A stretch of DNA of 64,000 bases from an uncultured Pelagibacteraceae bacterium (GTDB lineage Bacteria > Pseudomonadota > Alphaproteobacteria > Pelagibacterales > Pelagibacteraceae), in contig CACHDJ010000001.1 in NCBI GenBank assembly GCA_902578525.1, positions 1-64,000 on the forward strand. Direction: 5' to 3'. Positions 1 through 14,771 of the stretch are shown here, piece by piece (the first letter of the stretch is position 1; each line of letters opens with the position of its first letter). The notes below the pieces were generated by a model. That model made no database searches. It was given only the letters and a program-made list of their open reading frames with translations, and was not told the DNA's origin. Made by a program: the position numbers and the translations under genes.

Positions 1-1
1 A

Positions 2-682
2 GCAGATGCTACAATGATTTATGTACCTGCTAAATTTGCTGCTTCAGCAATTATAGAAGCTATAGAAGCTTCAGTTGAACTTATAGTTTGTATTACTGAA
101 GGGATACCAGTTCAAGATATGATCAAAGTTAAACAAAAGTTAAAAAATTCAAAAAGTAGATTAATAGGACCTAATTGTCCTGGTATAATTACACCGGATG
201 AATGTAAAATTGGAATTATGCCTGGTAATATTCATAAAAGAGGATCTGTTGGAATTGTATCTAGATCAGGAACTTTGACTTATGAAGCAGTTGCTCAAAC
301 AACTGAGAATGGTTTAGGTCAATCAACTTGCATTGGTATAGGAGGTGATCCTATTAATGGAACAAACTTTATAGACTGTTTGGATTTATTTTTAAATGAC
401 GAAGAAACGCAATCAATTTTAATGATTGGAGAAATTGGCGGTTCTGCTGAAGAAGAAGCAGCAGAATTCATTAAAAATCATAAAATTAAAAAGCCTATAG
501 TAGGATTTATAGCTGGAATAACAGCTCCTCCTGGAAGAAGAATGGGTCATGCAGGTGCTATTATTTCAGGTGGAAAGGGCGGAGCATCAGATAAAATAAA
601 AAAAATGGAAGATTGTGGTATCATAATGGCAAACTCTCCATCTAAGATTGGAAAAACTTTGTTTGATGAATTGTCTAATTGA
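2..682 (+). CDS. sucD: succinyl-CoA synthetase alpha subunit (5' truncated by window)
   Basis: Frame is open to the left edge ([14 protein letters not shown]...); [17 protein letters not shown] motif; followed by sucA. Confidence 0.96.
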   Translation, partial: ADATMIYVPAKFAASAIIEAIEASVELIVCITEGIPVQDMIKVKQKLKNSKSRLIGPNCPGIITPDECKIGIMPGNIHKRGSVGIVSRSGTLTYEAVAQTTENGLGQSTCIGIGGDPINGTNFIDCLDLFLNDEETQSILMIGEIGGSAEEEAAEFIKNHKIKKPIVGFIAGITAPPGRRMGHAGAIISGGKGGASDKIKKMEDCGIIMANSPSKIGKTLFDELSN

Positions 683-715
683 AAATTAATATTTCAGTAA
701 TATACTTATTAATTA

Positions 716-3592
716 ATGTCGCTGACAAAAAATTTAGAGTTTGAAAAAACATCATTTTTAACAAAAACTAATAGTGCATTCATTGAAGAAATGTATTTGA
801 AGTTTATAAATAATGATCCAACTTTACCTGATAGTTGGAAAAAATATTTTAATGAAGTTAGTGATGAATTTAGTGTCGTTATTAAAGAAATAAATGGTCC
901 ATCATGGGGACCACCTTCAAAAAAAATTCCAATAAATGAAATTATTGAAGATAAAAATGTAAATTTAGATTTAAATGAACCAGGTATCGTTAAATCAAAT
1001 GCTTATTCAATCAAGGCTGTTGCAATGATTAGATCTTATAGGCAACGAGGACACTTAATTGCAAAATTAGACCCTCTAGAAATGTTAAAGTCAGATTATT
1101 TAGATGAACTTCATCCAGAGTCCTATGGATTTAAAAAAGAAGATTATAGAAAAAAAATTTTTTTAGATGGAGTAATAAATAAACAATATTCAAACGTCAA
1201 AGAAATACTTGAGTTTTTAAGAGAAAAATATTGTGGCTCACTAGGCTTTGAGTATATGCATATTTCTAATCCTACCGAAAGAAAATGGTTTAGAGATAGG
1301 GTGGAAAAAACAGATGACTTTAAATTTACTAAAAATGGTAAAGAAGCAATTCTGAATAAATTAATACAGGCGGAGGGTTTTGAAAAATTTTTACATACTA
1401 AATATGTTGGTACAAAAAGATTTGGTCTTGATGGTGGTGAAAGTTTAATACCAGCTCTTGAACAAATAATTAAGATAGGCGGACAATCGCAAGTAAAAGA
1501 AGTCAAAATTGGGATGTCACATAGAGGTCGATTAAATGTTTTGGCTAATGTACTGCAAAAATCTTATAAACGAATATTTAACGAATTTGCTGGAGAGATA
1601 AGCTCAAAATCTGAAGATGACACTGGAGATGTTAAATATCATTTAGGAGCATCGTCGAATAGGGAATTTGATGGAAACTCCGTTCATGTTAGTTTGACTG
1701 ACAATCCATCTCATTTAGAAGCTGTAAATCCAGTAGTATTAGGACAGACAAGAGCTAAACAATATTTTCATCAAGATAAAGATAGAAAAAAAGTAATTCC
1801 AATATTAATTCATGGAGATGCTGCTTTTGCAGGTCAAGGAGTTGTGGCTGAGTGTTTTGCTATGTCAGGACTACCAGGACATAACACTGGAGGAACTATT
1901 CATATAATCATTAATAACCAAATAGGCTTTACTACCAGTCCAAGGTTTGCAAGATCATCACCTTATCCATCAGATGTAGCTAAAATGGTTGAAGCTCCCA
2001 TAATTCATGTAAATGGAGATGATCCAGAGGCAGTCGTTTATGCAGCAAGAATTGCGACTGACTTTAGGTTAAAGTTTAACAGAGACGTAGTTATTGATCT
2101 AATTTGTTATAGGAGATTTGGCCATAATGAGGGAGATGAACCATCTTTTACACAACCACTTATGTATAAAAAAATACGTTCACACCCATCCCCTGTAAAA
2201 GTTTATGGTGAAAAATTAATTAATCACGGAGTAATTTCAAATAATTATTTAGCTGAGTCAATTAAAAAGTTTAAAGAATTATTAGACGACCAGTTTAAAA
2301 ATGCAAAAAACTATAAACCAAAAATTGAGTGGTTTGAGGGTACTTGGTCTAGGTACAAACCTGAAAGAGGTAAAGATAAAAGAGGTGTTACAGGCTCTGA
2401 TACAAAGAAGTTGAAAGAAATTTCAGACAAGATTAATACAATTCCTAATGATGTAAATATCCATAAAACTATTAAAAAAATTTTAGATAATAGAAAATTA
2501 ACAGTATCTAATGGTAAGGGAATTGATTGGTCTTCTGCAGAAGCTCTTGCCTTTGGTTCCTTATTAGAGGAAGGCTATCCTATTAGATTAGTTGGTCAAG
2601 ATACTGGAAGAGGAACTTTTAGCCAAAGACATTCAGTTTTAAGAAATCAATTAAATAACTCAAGATATATACCTTTAAATAATATATCCAAAAAACAAAA
2701 AAATTTTGAGGTAGTTGATAGTTTTTTATCTGAGCTAGCTGTTTTGGGTTTTGAATATGGCTATAGTTTAGTAGAACCAAATACACTTACAATATGGGAA
2801 GCTCAATTCGGTGATTTTGCCAATGGTGCTCAAGTAGTTATTGATCAATTTATTGCATCTGGAGAAAGAAAATGGTCAAGAGCTTCAGGATTAGTAATGT
2901 TATTACCTCATGGATATGAAGGACAAGGACCTGAACATTCTTCTGCTAGATTAGAAAGATTTCTACAACTGTGTTCTAATGATAATATGCAAGTTATGAA
3001 TTGTACTACTCCCGCAAACTATTTCCACGCTTTAAGAAGACAAATGCATAGAGATTTTAGAAAACCATTAGTTATAATGACACCAAAATCATTATTAAGA
3101 AATAAATATTGTGTTTCCGATCTAGATGATTTTAATAAAAAAAATTCTTTCCATCGTGTTCTTTGGGATCATGCTAATGACCCTAAATCTAAAGGATTTA
3201 TAGAATTAAAGAAAAGCTCCAAAATGAGAAAAGTAATTTTGTGTTCTGGTAAAGTTTATTTTGATTTACTAGAAGCTAGAGAAAAATTAAAAGTTGATGA
3301 TGTAGTTTTATACAGAATTGAGCAGCTCTATCCATTTCCAGCAAAAGCACTTGTAAAGGAACTTAAGCCTTATGCTAAAAATGCAATATTTCATTGGTGT
3401 CAAGAAGAGCCAAAAAATATGGGAGCCTGGTTTTCAGTAAGAGACTATATCCAATGGACATTGGATAGTATAAAAGCTAATAATAATAAAATTTCTTATA
3501 TAGGAAGAAGTCCAGATGCATCCCCAGCAACAGGCTATGCAAAAAGGCATATTTCTCAGCAAAAAGAAATTATTAAAAAAGTATTTGAATAA
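716..3592 (+). CDS. sucA: 2-oxoglutarate dehydrogenase E1 component
   Basis: 958 aa; thiamine-dependent E1 motifs ([25 protein letters not shown]); operon context. Confidence 0.98.
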   Translation: MSLTKNLEFEKTSFLTKTNSAFIEEMYLKFINNDPTLPDSWKKYFNEVSDEFSVVIKEINGPSWGPPSKKIPINEIIEDKNVNLDLNEPGIVKSNAYSIKAVAMIRSYRQRGHLIAKLDPLEMLKSDYLDELHPESYGFKKEDYRKKIFLDGVINKQYSNVKEILEFLREKYCGSLGFEYMHISNPTERKWFRDRVEKTDDFKFTKNGKEAILNKLIQAEGFEKFLHTKYVGTKRFGLDGGESLIPALEQIIKIGGQSQVKEVKIGMSHRGRLNVLANVLQKSYKRIFNEFAGEISSKSEDDTGDVKYHLGASSNREFDGNSVHVSLTDNPSHLEAVNPVVLGQTRAKQYFHQDKDRKKVIPILIHGDAAFAGQGVVAECFAMSGLPGHNTGGTIHIIINNQIGFTTSPRFARSSPYPSDVAKMVEAPIIHVNGDDPEAVVYAARIATDFRLKFNRDVVIDLICYRRFGHNEGDEPSFTQPLMYKKIRSHPSPVKVYGEKLINHGVISNNYLAESIKKFKELLDDQFKNAKNYKPKIEWFEGTWSRYKPERGKDKRGVTGSDTKKLKEISDKINTIPNDVNIHKTIKKILDNRKLTVSNGKGIDWSSAEALAFGSLLEEGYPIRLVGQDTGRGTFSQRHSVLRNQLNNSRYIPLNNISKKQKNFEVVDSFLSELAVLGFEYGYSLVEPNTLTIWEAQFGDFANGAQVVIDQFIASGERKWSRASGLVMLLPHGYEGQGPEHSSARLERFLQLCSNDNMQVMNCTTPANYFHALRRQMHRDFRKPLVIMTPKSLLRNKYCVSDLDDFNKKNSFHRVLWDHANDPKSKGFIELKKSSKMRKVILCSGKVYFDLLEAREKLKVDDVVLYRIEQLYPFPAKALVKELKPYAKNAIFHWCQEEPKNMGAWFSVRDYIQWTLDSIKANNNKISYIGRSPDASPATGYAKRHISQQKEIIKKVFE

Positions 3593-3597
3593 ATGAA

Positions 3598-4890
3598 ATG
3601 AGTGAAAAAATTATAGTTCCAGTTCTTGGAGAGAGCATTACTGAGGCGACAGTGTCTAAGTGGTTAAAAAAAGAAGGTGATGCAGTTGAAGCAGATGAGC
3701 CAATAGTAGAATTAGAAACTGATAAAGTAAATTTAGAGGTACCATCACCAGTAAGCGGAGTTTTATCAGAAATCAATTTTAAAGATGGTACAGTTGTTGA
3801 AGTAGGTGCTTTATTAGGTTCTGTATCAGAAAATGGAACTGGTGAAATTAAAAAAAAAGTTGTTAAAAAGACTAATCCATCACCTCAAAAAGATAACATT
3901 GTAAATCTTGAGTTATCTCAGAAGGAACCCAAAATTTTTGATAAAAAATCAAATGGAGATTACTCAAATGAAAAACCATTAGTTTTAAAAAATGAAATCA
4001 AAGAAGAAAAAATTTTGGATAAAAAAAATGAAAATGAAACTTTATCACCAGCAGTTAGAAAAATTGTAGTTGAAAAAAATATAGATATTCAATCTGTAAA
4101 AGGCTCTGGCAAAGAAGGAAGAATTTTAAAAGGCGATTTAATAAATTTGATGGGAGATAAACCAAAACCATCCGAGAGAAAAGCTCAATATGGTCAAGAA
4201 GAAAGAATTAAGATGACCAGATTGAGACAAACAATTGCAAAAAGATTAAAACAAGCTCAAGAAAACGCAGCCTTGTTGACCACATTCAATGAGGTGGATA
4301 TGTCTGGCATCATTGATATGAGAAAAGAAAATCAAGATGACTTTATAAGTAAATATGGAATTAAATTAGGCTTTATGTCTTTTTTTGTAAAAGCTTGTAT
4401 AGTAGCTTTAAAATCTTTTCCAGCATTAAACGCAGAAATAGATGGTGAAGATATTGTTTATAAAAATTACTATAATATTAGTTTTGCTGTAGGAACTGAA
4501 AAAGGTTTAGTAGTTCCAGTTTTAAAAAATGCAGATGAATTATCATTTGCAAATATAGAAAAAAATATTAAAGAAATTTCAGAAAAAGCTAAAGATGGAA
4601 AATTAACTATAGAAGACCTTCAGGGTGGAACTTTTACTATAAGTAATGGAGGAGTTTATGGTTCAATGCTTTCAACACCAATTTTAAACTTACCCCAATC
4701 TGGCGTTTTAGGAATGCATAATATTGTTGAAAGACCAGTGGTTGTTGATGGAGAAATTAAGATAAGACCTGTAATGTATCTAGCTTTATCCTATGATCAT
4801 AGAATTATTGATGGGAAAGAGTCAGTTTCATTTTTAAAAATGATCAAAGAAAACTTGGAGGACCCTAGAAGATTATTTTTAGATATATAG
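3598..4890 (+). CDS. sucB: dihydrolipoamide succinyltransferase E2
   Basis: N-terminal lipoyl domain ([14 protein letters not shown]), C-terminal catalytic [14 protein letters not shown]. Confidence 0.97.
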   Translation: MSEKIIVPVLGESITEATVSKWLKKEGDAVEADEPIVELETDKVNLEVPSPVSGVLSEINFKDGTVVEVGALLGSVSENGTGEIKKKVVKKTNPSPQKDNIVNLELSQKEPKIFDKKSNGDYSNEKPLVLKNEIKEEKILDKKNENETLSPAVRKIVVEKNIDIQSVKGSGKEGRILKGDLINLMGDKPKPSERKAQYGQEERIKMTRLRQTIAKRLKQAQENAALLTTFNEVDMSGIIDMRKENQDDFISKYGIKLGFMSFFVKACIVALKSFPALNAEIDGEDIVYKNYYNISFAVGTEKGLVVPVLKNADELSFANIEKNIKEISEKAKDGKLTIEDLQGGTFTISNGGVYGSMLSTPILNLPQSGVLGMHNIVERPVVVDGEIKIRPVMYLALSYDHRIIDGKESVSFLKMIKENLEDPRRLFLDI

Positions 4891-6291
4891 ATGTCAGAAA
4901 AATTTCAAACAATAGTAATAGGCGGAGGTCCAGGTGGATATGTTTGTGCTATTAGATTAGCTCAATTAGGATTAAAAACTGCTTGTATTGAGTCTAGGGG
5001 TTCATTAGGTGGAACTTGTTTAAATGTTGGATGTATACCATCAAAAAGCTTACTTAATCTCTCTGAGGAATTTCATAAAGTCAAAGGATTAGCAAATAAA
5101 GGAATAGAAATCAGTGATATAAAATTAAATTTAGATAGAATGATGAAAAGCAAAGACAAAGCAGTAACTGTTCTAACTAAAGGAGTTGAATTTCTTTTAA
5201 GAAAAAACAAAGTTACTTATTTCAAAGGTCATGCAAGTTTTAAGTCTAAAAAAGAAATTTCTATCAAAGATGATAAAAATAAAGAAACTATTATAGAAAC
5301 AGAAAAAATTGTTATCGCCACAGGATCTGTTCCAGTATCATTGCCAGGAATTGATATTGATGAAAAAATAATAGTTTCATCAACAGGGGCTTTAAAATTA
5401 GAAAAAGTACCTAAGAAAATGGTTGTTGTAGGTGGAGGTTATATTGGTTTAGAGATGGGATCTGTTTGGTCAAGGCTTGGTGCAGAAGTAAAAGTTGTTG
5501 AATTTTTAGATCATATTACACCCGGAATGGATAAAGAGATCTCATCTGAATTTATGAAAATCTTAAAAAAGCAGGGAATCAAATTTAGTATGCAAAATAA
5601 AGTTGAAACAATTAAAAAAAATGCATCTGGCGCAGTAGTTTCAACGACAGATAAAGATGGTAATAAAAATGAATTTGAATGCGATGTTGTTCTAATTGCT
5701 GTTGGTAGAAAACCCAATACTTATGGCTTAAATTTAGAGAACGCAGGAGTTAATCTTGATGAAAGAAATAGAATTAAGACTGATAAAAACTTTAAGACGA
5801 ATATTGAAAATATTTATGCAATAGGTGATGTAATTAATGGCCCAATGCTTGCTCATAAAGCTGAAGATGAAGGCATAGCAGTTGCAGAAAATATTGTTGG
5901 TCAGTCAGGTCATGTGAATTACGATACGATTCCTGGAGTAATTTATACAACCCCTGAAGTAGCGTCAATTGGTAAAACTGAGGAACAATTAAAAGAAACA
6001 AATAAAAAATATAAAGTAGGGAAATTTTCATTTATAGCTAATTCGAGAGCTAAGGCGATAGACGATACTGAAGGCTTTGTAAAAATTTTAGCGGATGAAC
6101 AAACAGATAGAGTATTAGGTGCACATATAATTGGAGCTCATGCAGGGGAATTAATTGCAGAGATTGGTGTTGCAATGGAATTTGGGGCAAGTGCAGAAGA
6201 TATAGCTAGAACTTGTCATGCTCACCCTACTTTTTCTGAAGCAGTTAAAGAAGCTGCTTTATCAGTAGATAAAAGAGCAATACACTCTTAA
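4891..6291 (+). CDS. lpdA: dihydrolipoamide dehydrogenase E3
   Basis: GGTCLNVGCIPSKSLL redox motif; C-terminal CHAHPTFSEAVKEAAL. Confidence 0.98.
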   Translation: MSEKFQTIVIGGGPGGYVCAIRLAQLGLKTACIESRGSLGGTCLNVGCIPSKSLLNLSEEFHKVKGLANKGIEISDIKLNLDRMMKSKDKAVTVLTKGVEFLLRKNKVTYFKGHASFKSKKEISIKDDKNKETIIETEKIVIATGSVPVSLPGIDIDEKIIVSSTGALKLEKVPKKMVVVGGGYIGLEMGSVWSRLGAEVKVVEFLDHITPGMDKEISSEFMKILKKQGIKFSMQNKVETIKKNASGAVVSTTDKDGNKNEFECDVVLIAVGRKPNTYGLNLENAGVNLDERNRIKTDKNFKTNIENIYAIGDVINGPMLAHKAEDEGIAVAENIVGQSGHVNYDTIPGVIYTTPEVASIGKTEEQLKETNKKYKVGKFSFIANSRAKAIDDTEGFVKILADEQTDRVLGAHIIGAHAGELIAEIGVAMEFGASAEDIARTCHAHPTFSEAVKEAALSVDKRAIHS

Positions 6292-6313
6292 TTTTTTTTC
6301 ATTTTATAAAAAT

Positions 6314-8269
6314 ATGAAATATCCGATTCTTTTACCAAATATTTTTAATTATCCTTTTACTTATGAAAGTAGTTTAAATCTTAAAGTTGGTGATTACGTC
6401 TTGGTGCCCTTTGGAAAATCAAAAGTAACTGGTGTGGTTTGGAATGAATTTGAAAATCATAATAATAAAAAATTTAAAATAAAAAATGTTCTTAAGAAAT
6501 TAGATGTTACTCCTTTAAAAAAAAATATAATAAGCTTTTTAAATTGGTTTGCCGAGTACAATCTTGTACCAAAAGGTATGGCATTAAAGCTTGTTCTATT
6601 GAGTAGTAAAGCAATAGAAAATAAAGAACCTAAAATTTACGAAATTTTTGAAAGTAAAATAAAAAAAGATCTATTTAAGCTATCAAATGATCAAAATGAT
6701 TCTTTAGAAAAAATGAATATTTCAAACAAAAAATTCAGAGTTCATGTTTTACAAGGTATAACTGGTTCAGGCAAAACTCTGGTTTATTTTGAGACACTAA
6801 AACCCTTAATAAAAAAAGGTTTTCAAGGGTTAATTTTATTACCAGAAATTGGTTTAACAAGTCAGTTTGAACAAAAATTTTTAGAATATTTTGGTTTTAA
6901 GCCAGCTGTTTGGCATTCAGGTATCTCCAAAAAAAAAAAAGAATTAATTTGGAGTGGTGTTTCTAATGGTAAAGCAAAAATTATTATTGGTGCTAGATCT
7001 TCTTTATTTTTACCATTTAAAAAATTAGGAATTATAATTGTTGATGAGGAACATGATCAATCTTTTAAACAAGATGAAGGCATAACTTACAACGCTCGAG
7101 ATATGGCAATTTCTAGAGCATCTTTTGAAAAAATTCCAATAAATTTAATTACTGCGGTTCCCTCTGTAGAAACTTTTGAAAATATTAAAAAAGGTAAATA
7201 TGAAATTTCTAGATTAAATGAAAGATTTGAAAACGCAGCATTACCAAATTATGAAATAATTAATTTAAATAGTGTAAAACTTGAAAAACAATCATGGTTA
7301 TCAAATAAGATTGTTGAAAAAGTAAACTTACATCTGAAAAAAAAAGATCAAGTTTTGTTTTTTTTAAATAGAAGAGGTTTTTCTCCAAATGCTTTATGTA
7401 ATAAATGTTTTACAAGTTTTATGTGTCCAAATTGTAGTATCAATTTAGTTTATCACAAAAATAAAAGTAATTTATTATGTCATTATTGTGGATATAAATC
7501 AGATTTAAAAAGAAACTGCACAAAAGAAGGTAATTGTGAATTTATTTTTAGTGGGCCAGGAGTTGAAAGAATTTCTGAAGAAGTAAAAAAAAAATTTCCT
7601 GGAAAAAAAATAGAAATTTTTTCTAGTGATACTATGAATAAAAAAGGCTCTAAAGAAAAAATAGATCAAATTATTAATAATGAAACTCAAATTTTAGTTG
7701 GAACTCAATTAATCTCTAAAGGTTTCCATTTTCCAAATTTAAATTGTATTGTTGTTGTAGATATTGATCTTTCTTCTCAAGGACACGATTTGAGAGGTGC
7801 TGAAAAAAATCTACAGCTTTATCATCAACTTTCGGGACGAGCTGGTAGAACTGGAAAACCTGCAACTGTATATTTTCAAACCTATGAAAATAATTCTGAG
7901 ATGATTTCAGAAATTACAAATAAAAATCCAGATATTTTTTTAGAAAGAGAATTAGAAATAAGAAGAAAAAATAAACTACCTCCATTTCAAAGATTTATCT
8001 CTTTAATCTTAACTGGAGATAATGAAAATAAATTAGAAAAAGAGGCTTTTAATTTTAAAAATTTTATCGAAAATAAAATTGAAGGAAAAGTATTGGGTCC
8101 TGTAAATGCCCCACTATTTAGATTAAAGAAAAAATTTAGAATTAGATTTTTGATAAGAGGTTCAAAATCTATGAAACTCCAAAATTCTATTGCAAAAATT
8201 ATTCCAAAATATAAATTTTCTACTGGAATAAAACTTTCAGTTGATGTTGACCCAATTAACTTCAATTAA
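6314..8269 (+). CDS. priA: primosomal protein N' (replication restart helicase PriA)
   Basis: Walker A GITGSGKT, DEEHDQSFKQ, Cys-rich zinc region CNKCFTSFMCPNCS, SGRAGRTGKPA. Confidence 0.95.
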   Translation: MKYPILLPNIFNYPFTYESSLNLKVGDYVLVPFGKSKVTGVVWNEFENHNNKKFKIKNVLKKLDVTPLKKNIISFLNWFAEYNLVPKGMALKLVLLSSKAIENKEPKIYEIFESKIKKDLFKLSNDQNDSLEKMNISNKKFRVHVLQGITGSGKTLVYFETLKPLIKKGFQGLILLPEIGLTSQFEQKFLEYFGFKPAVWHSGISKKKKELIWSGVSNGKAKIIIGARSSLFLPFKKLGIIIVDEEHDQSFKQDEGITYNARDMAISRASFEKIPINLITAVPSVETFENIKKGKYEISRLNERFENAALPNYEIINLNSVKLEKQSWLSNKIVEKVNLHLKKKDQVLFFLNRRGFSPNALCNKCFTSFMCPNCSINLVYHKNKSNLLCHYCGYKSDLKRNCTKEGNCEFIFSGPGVERISEEVKKKFPGKKIEIFSSDTMNKKGSKEKIDQIINNETQILVGTQLISKGFHFPNLNCIVVVDIDLSSQGHDLRGAEKNLQLYHQLSGRAGRTGKPATVYFQTYENNSEMISEITNKNPDIFLERELEIRRKNKLPPFQRFISLILTGDNENKLEKEAFNFKNFIENKIEGKVLGPVNAPLFRLKKKFRIRFLIRGSKSMKLQNSIAKIIPKYKFSTGIKLSVDVDPINFN

Positions 8270-8304
8270 TCACAAAAAAAATGCCTTTTTTAGGAATCAG
8301 TTAC

Positions 8305-8333
8305 TTGAAGACATAGGGGTCGTGTGCTATTCA
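8305..8333 (+). promoter_or_regulatory. putative sigma70-type promoter for the atp operon
   Basis: TTGAAG (8305-8310), 17 nt spacer, TATTCA (8328-8333), in the priA-atpH intergenic region. Confidence 0.5.
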
Positions 8334-8376
8334 GAGCTGTTTTTAAAATAATCTTCAACATTATAGAGGAATCAAG

Positions 8377-8934
8377 TTGAGTAAAAATACAGGATTTTCA
8401 ATAACTTCAGCCGAAAGGTATTCTCTTGCGCTTTTTGAGCTTTCAAAAGAAAACAATCTTTTAAGCCAGATTGAAGATCAATCTCTATTAGTACTAAATT
8501 TGATTAATCAAAGTAAAGATTTTTCTAATTTTATTAAAGATCCAACCATAAGCCAGGGAGATTTATTAAAAGTGACAAATAAAATTTTGGAAAATAATAA
8601 ATTTGAAAACTTATTTAAAAATTTTTTAAGTTTCTTAATTCGAAAAAGACGCTTCTTTTTTATTGAGCGTATTCTAAAAAGTTTTATTGAAATTTGTTCA
8701 AGAAAAAGAGGCGAACTTAAAGCAGAACTAAGATCAGCAAAAAAATTATCTAATGAAGAAATAACAAAAATCACAGAGGAGTTGATAAAAAATTTTAGCT
8801 CAAAAATGAAATTGAATTATAAACATGATGAAAGTTTAATAGGAGGTTTGGTGGTGAAAGTCGGAAGCATTATGATCGATAGCTCAATTAAAAATAAGTT
8901 ACAACAAATCGAAAATAAAATGTTAGAGGTATAA
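8377..8934 (+). CDS. atpH: ATP synthase F1 delta subunit (TTG start)
   Basis: Position before atpA; C-terminal GGLVVKVGSIMIDSSIKNKLQQI. Confidence 0.93.
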   Translation: MSKNTGFSITSAERYSLALFELSKENNLLSQIEDQSLLVLNLINQSKDFSNFIKDPTISQGDLLKVTNKILENNKFENLFKNFLSFLIRKRRFFFIERILKSFIEICSRKRGELKAELRSAKKLSNEEITKITEELIKNFSSKMKLNYKHDESLIGGLVVKVGSIMIDSSIKNKLQQIENKMLEV

Positions 8935-10470
8935 ATGGAAATAAATCCTTCAGAAGTTACAAAAATATTAAAAGAACAAATTAAAAATTTTGGTGAAAAA
9001 ATAGAAGTTACAGAGGTTGGTCAGGTTTTATCTGTTGGAGATGGAATTGCTAGAATTTATGGTCTAGATAACGTTCAAGCCGGTGAAATGGTAGAGTTTG
9101 CGGATGGATCAAAAGGTATGGCTCTAAACTTAGAAAGTGAAAACGTAGGTGTTGTAATATTTGGTGATGACAGAAATGTTAAAGAAGGTGATGTAGTAAA
9201 AAGAACTGGTAACATTGTAGATACACCAGTTGGAAAAGAATTATTAGGCAGAGTGGTTGACGGTTTAGGAAATCCTATTGATGGTAAAGGACCATTAGAT
9301 AAAGGTATTAAAAAAAGTAGAGTAGAAGTAAAAGCACCTGGAATTATTCCTCGTCAATCAGTAAGTGAACCAATGCAAACTGGTCTTAAATCAATCGACA
9401 GTTTAGTACCAATTGGAAGAGGACAAAGGGAATTGATTATCGGAGATAGACAAACTGGCAAAACAGCAGTTGCTGTAGATGCAATTATTAATCAAAAAAA
9501 AATCAATGAGTCAGGGAATGAAAAACAAAAACTGTATTGTATATATGTTGCAGTTGGACAAAAAAGATCAACTGTAAGACAAATTCAAAAAACATTAGAA
9601 GAAGCTGGTGCCATGGACTACACAACTATTGTCGCTGCAACAGCATCAGACTCTGCTCCACTTCAGTTTTTAGCACCGTATACTGGATGTACTATGGGTG
9701 AATATTTTAGAGATAATGGAATGCATGCATTAATTATTTATGATGATTTATCAAAACAAGCTGTTGCTTATAGACAAATGTCCTTACTATTGAGAAGACC
9801 CCCAGGGCGTGAAGCCTATCCTGGAGATGTATTTTACTTACATAGTAGATTACTTGAAAGAGCAGCAAAACTAAGTGATGAACATGGTGGAGGATCACTT
9901 ACTGCGCTTCCAATAATTGAGACACAAGGCGGAGATGTCTCTGCATTCATTCCAACTAATGTAATTTCAATTACTGATGGTCAAATTTTCCTTGAAACAG
10001 AGCTATTTAACCAAGGTATAAGACCAGCAATTAACGTAGGATTGTCTGTATCTAGAGTGGGATCGTCTGCTCAAACAAAAGCAATGAAAAAAGTTTCTGG
10101 CTCTATGAAATTAGAACTCGCACAATATAGAGAAATGGCTGCTTTTGCTCAATTTGGATCTGATTTAGATGCATCAACACAGCAGCTTTTGAATAGAGGC
10201 TCAAAATTAACTGAACTTTTAAAACAAAAACAATATTCTCCTATGACTGTAGCAGAACAAGTTATATCTGTTTTCTGTGGAGTAAAAGGTTATCTGGATG
10301 ACATTGATTTAAAAGATGTTGCTGAATTTGAAAGTAAAATTATTGGAAAATGTAAGTCAGATAAGCCCGAGATTATTGAGTCAATAATAAGTTCAGGAAA
10401 ACTTGAAGAAGACAAAGAAAAATTACTTGTTGAAGTAATTTCTCAATTAAAAGGAGATTTTAAATCTTAA
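8935..10470 (+). CDS. atpA: ATP synthase F1 alpha subunit
   Basis: [14 protein letters not shown]-loop; 511 aa. Confidence 0.99.
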   Translation: MEINPSEVTKILKEQIKNFGEKIEVTEVGQVLSVGDGIARIYGLDNVQAGEMVEFADGSKGMALNLESENVGVVIFGDDRNVKEGDVVKRTGNIVDTPVGKELLGRVVDGLGNPIDGKGPLDKGIKKSRVEVKAPGIIPRQSVSEPMQTGLKSIDSLVPIGRGQRELIIGDRQTGKTAVAVDAIINQKKINESGNEKQKLYCIYVAVGQKRSTVRQIQKTLEEAGAMDYTTIVAATASDSAPLQFLAPYTGCTMGEYFRDNGMHALIIYDDLSKQAVAYRQMSLLLRRPPGREAYPGDVFYLHSRLLERAAKLSDEHGGGSLTALPIIETQGGDVSAFIPTNVISITDGQIFLETELFNQGIRPAINVGLSVSRVGSSAQTKAMKKVSGSMKLELAQYREMAAFAQFGSDLDASTQQLLNRGSKLTELLKQKQYSPMTVAEQVISVFCGVKGYLDDIDLKDVAEFESKIIGKCKSDKPEIIESIISSGKLEEDKEKLLVEVISQLKGDFKS

Positions 10471-10476
10471 TATTTT

Positions 10477-12769
<2,293 letters not shown>

Positions 12770-12770
<1 letters not shown>

Positions 12771-13162
12771 TGAGTGAAGAATTTAAATTAGAAATAGTAA
12801 ATCCTGAAAAATCTTTTTTAGCAAAAGAAGATGTTTCTGAAGTAGTAGTTCCTGCTTTTGAGGGAGAAATGGGGATATTGAAAGATCATATTTCAATTAT
12901 TTCTTTTTTAAAACCTGGAATTATTAAAATTTTTTCAAAATCAGGCAATGAAAATTATTATGTTGAAGATGGTATTGTTGAGTTTAAAAATAATAATTTA
13001 TCTATTTTAACTAGCACAATATTTAATCTTGCTGAAATGAATAAATCTAAGCAGCAAGATTTACTAAAACAAGCAGAAGAAGAAGCAAACATATCAGAAA
13101 ATGATGATCAATCTAAATATTTAGTAGATCAAAAAATTGAAGTTTTAAGATCTATTAACTAA
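12770..13162 (+). CDS. atpC: ATP synthase F1 epsilon subunit
   Basis: Follows atpD with 1 nt overlap; VPAFEGEMGILKDH motif. Confidence 0.95.
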
Positions 13163-13630
13163 TATATTTTTTACTTTTTTTTGAACTTCTTGGTAAACAT
13201 TTAGCTTAAAATCTACAACTAACTTTGTGATTTGGTCAAGCTTTGCCCATTTCCAATCTAAGAATTCAGGATTTTCAGTTTTAATGTTTATTTCACTGTC
13301 TTTTCCTAAAAACTTCATTACAAACCATTTTTGTTTTTGACCTTTATATCTCCCCTTCCAAATAATACCTAATAAGTGATCAGGTAAATAATATGTAATA
13401 AATCCATCTAATTCATCAATAAGTTTAACATTTTTAATACTAGTTTCTTCTTCTAGTTCACGATAAGCAGCAGTTAAAAAATCTTCTCCCTGATCAACTC
13501 CTCCTTGAGGCATTTGCCAAAAATTATTTGGATTATCAATTCTTTTTGCTACAAAAACTTCATTATCTTTATTAAGCACAACAATTCCAACACCACTTCG
13601 AAGTGGTAAATTTTTAAACTTATCTCTCAT
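13145..13630 (-). CDS. rppH: RNA pyrophosphohydrolase (NUDIX)
   Basis: Nudix box GGVDQGEDFLTAAYRELEEETS; RSGVGIVVLN start. Confidence 0.93.
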   Translation of the reverse strand: MRDKFKNLPLRSGVGIVVLNKDNEVFVAKRIDNPNNFWQMPQGGVDQGEDFLTAAYRELEEETSIKNVKLIDELDGFITYYLPDHLLGIIWKGRYKGQKQKWFVMKFLGKDSEINIKTENPEFLDWKWAKLDQITKLVVDFKLNVYQEVQKKVKNILVNRS

Positions 13631-13631
13631 T

Positions 13632-14771
13632 TTATCCTTTTAGGAGTCTAATTGCGTAATTTAGTTGATTGTCAGTTTCAGTTTTTATTCTAAATTTTTC
13701 TCCTTCTTCACCAATTTCAATATCAGGGCTTACACCAACCTCAGAAATAGATTTTCCAGATGGTAAATAATATTTAGCTACTGTTAGCCTAATAGCCCCT
13801 TCATTTTTTAAAGGTATAATTGATTGAACTGAACCTTTTCCATAGCTATTTTCACCTAAGATTATTGCTCTTTTGTGATCTTTTAGGGCCCCAGCAACAA
13901 TCTCTGAAGCAGATGCTGATCCATAATTAATTAATACAACCAGTGTCTTCCCATTTGTTAAATCACCTTCTTTTGCAAACCATTTTCTATTTTCTGAAGC
14001 TTTTCTACTTTTTGTAGAGACAATCTCGCCATTGTCTAAAAAGAAATCAGATATTCTTATTGCTTGAGATAATAAGCCACCCGGATTGTTTCTAAGATCT
14101 AAAATATAGGCATTAACACTTTTATTTTTTTCTAAATCTTTAATTTTATTTCTTATCTGATCACCACTATTTTCATTAAATGAAGTTAGCCTAATATAAC
14201 CAATATTTTTTTCTATGAGGTCAGATTTAACAGATTGAATTTGTATAATTTCTCTTACAATATTAAATGTAAGTGCTTTTTTTTCACCTCTTCTTCTTAT
14301 TGTTAGCTCAATACTAGATCCGACAGGCCCACGCATTAAATCAACAGCTTCACTAAGAGATTTACCTTGTACTTGAGTGTCTTCAATTTTAACAATATAA
14401 TCTCCTGCTTTTATGCCTGCTTTAGAAGCTGGAGTATCATCTATTGGAGAAATTACTTTTACTAATCCAGACTCCATACTTACTTCAATTCCAAGACCAC
14501 CAAATTTTCCACTAGTTTCAGTTTGCATTTCATTAAAAATTTCTGGAGACATATAAGCCGAATAGGGATCAAGAGATTGTAGTAATCCATTTATTGCTGA
14601 GTCCATACTTTCAGATTGATTTATTTCATCAACATATTCTCTGTTAATTTTTTCTAAGACTTCACCAAATAAATCAATTTTTTTGTAAATATCATTTTCT
14701 GCAGAGATTGATATATTTGCTGAAAATAAACAATTTAAAAAAAAAATTATTAATAAATAAGTTTTTTTCAT
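13632..14771 (-). CDS. ctpA: carboxyl-terminal processing protease (S41, PDZ)
   Basis: PDZ domain and S41 motif NYGSASASEIVAGALKDHKRA; signal peptide. Confidence 0.95.
   Translation of the reverse strand: MKKTYLLIIFFLNCLFSANISISAENDIYKKIDLFGEVLEKINREYVDEINQSESMDSAINGLLQSLDPYSAYMSPEIFNEMQTETSGKFGGLGIEVSMESGLVKVISPIDDTPASKAGIKAGDYIVKIEDTQVQGKSLSEAVDLMRGPVGSSIELTIRRRGEKKALTFNIVREIIQIQSVKSDLIEKNIGYIRLTSFNENSGDQIRNKIKDLEKNKSVNAYILDLRNNPGGLLSQAIRISDFFLDNGEIVSTKSRKASENRKWFAKEGDLTNGKTLVVLINYGSASASEIVAGALKDHKRAIILGENSYGKGSVQSIIPLKNEGAIRLTVAKYYLPSGKSISEVGVSPDIEIGEEGEKFRIKTETDNQLNYAIRLLKG

Noticed and set aside
1144-1506. Minus-strand 120 aa ORF inside sucA, and similar antisense ORFs in lpdA, priA, polA, RND, NCS2 and others
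   Set aside because: Fully contained opposite well-supported genes; low-complexity translations with no recognisable motif; expected shadows of AT-rich coding sequence.
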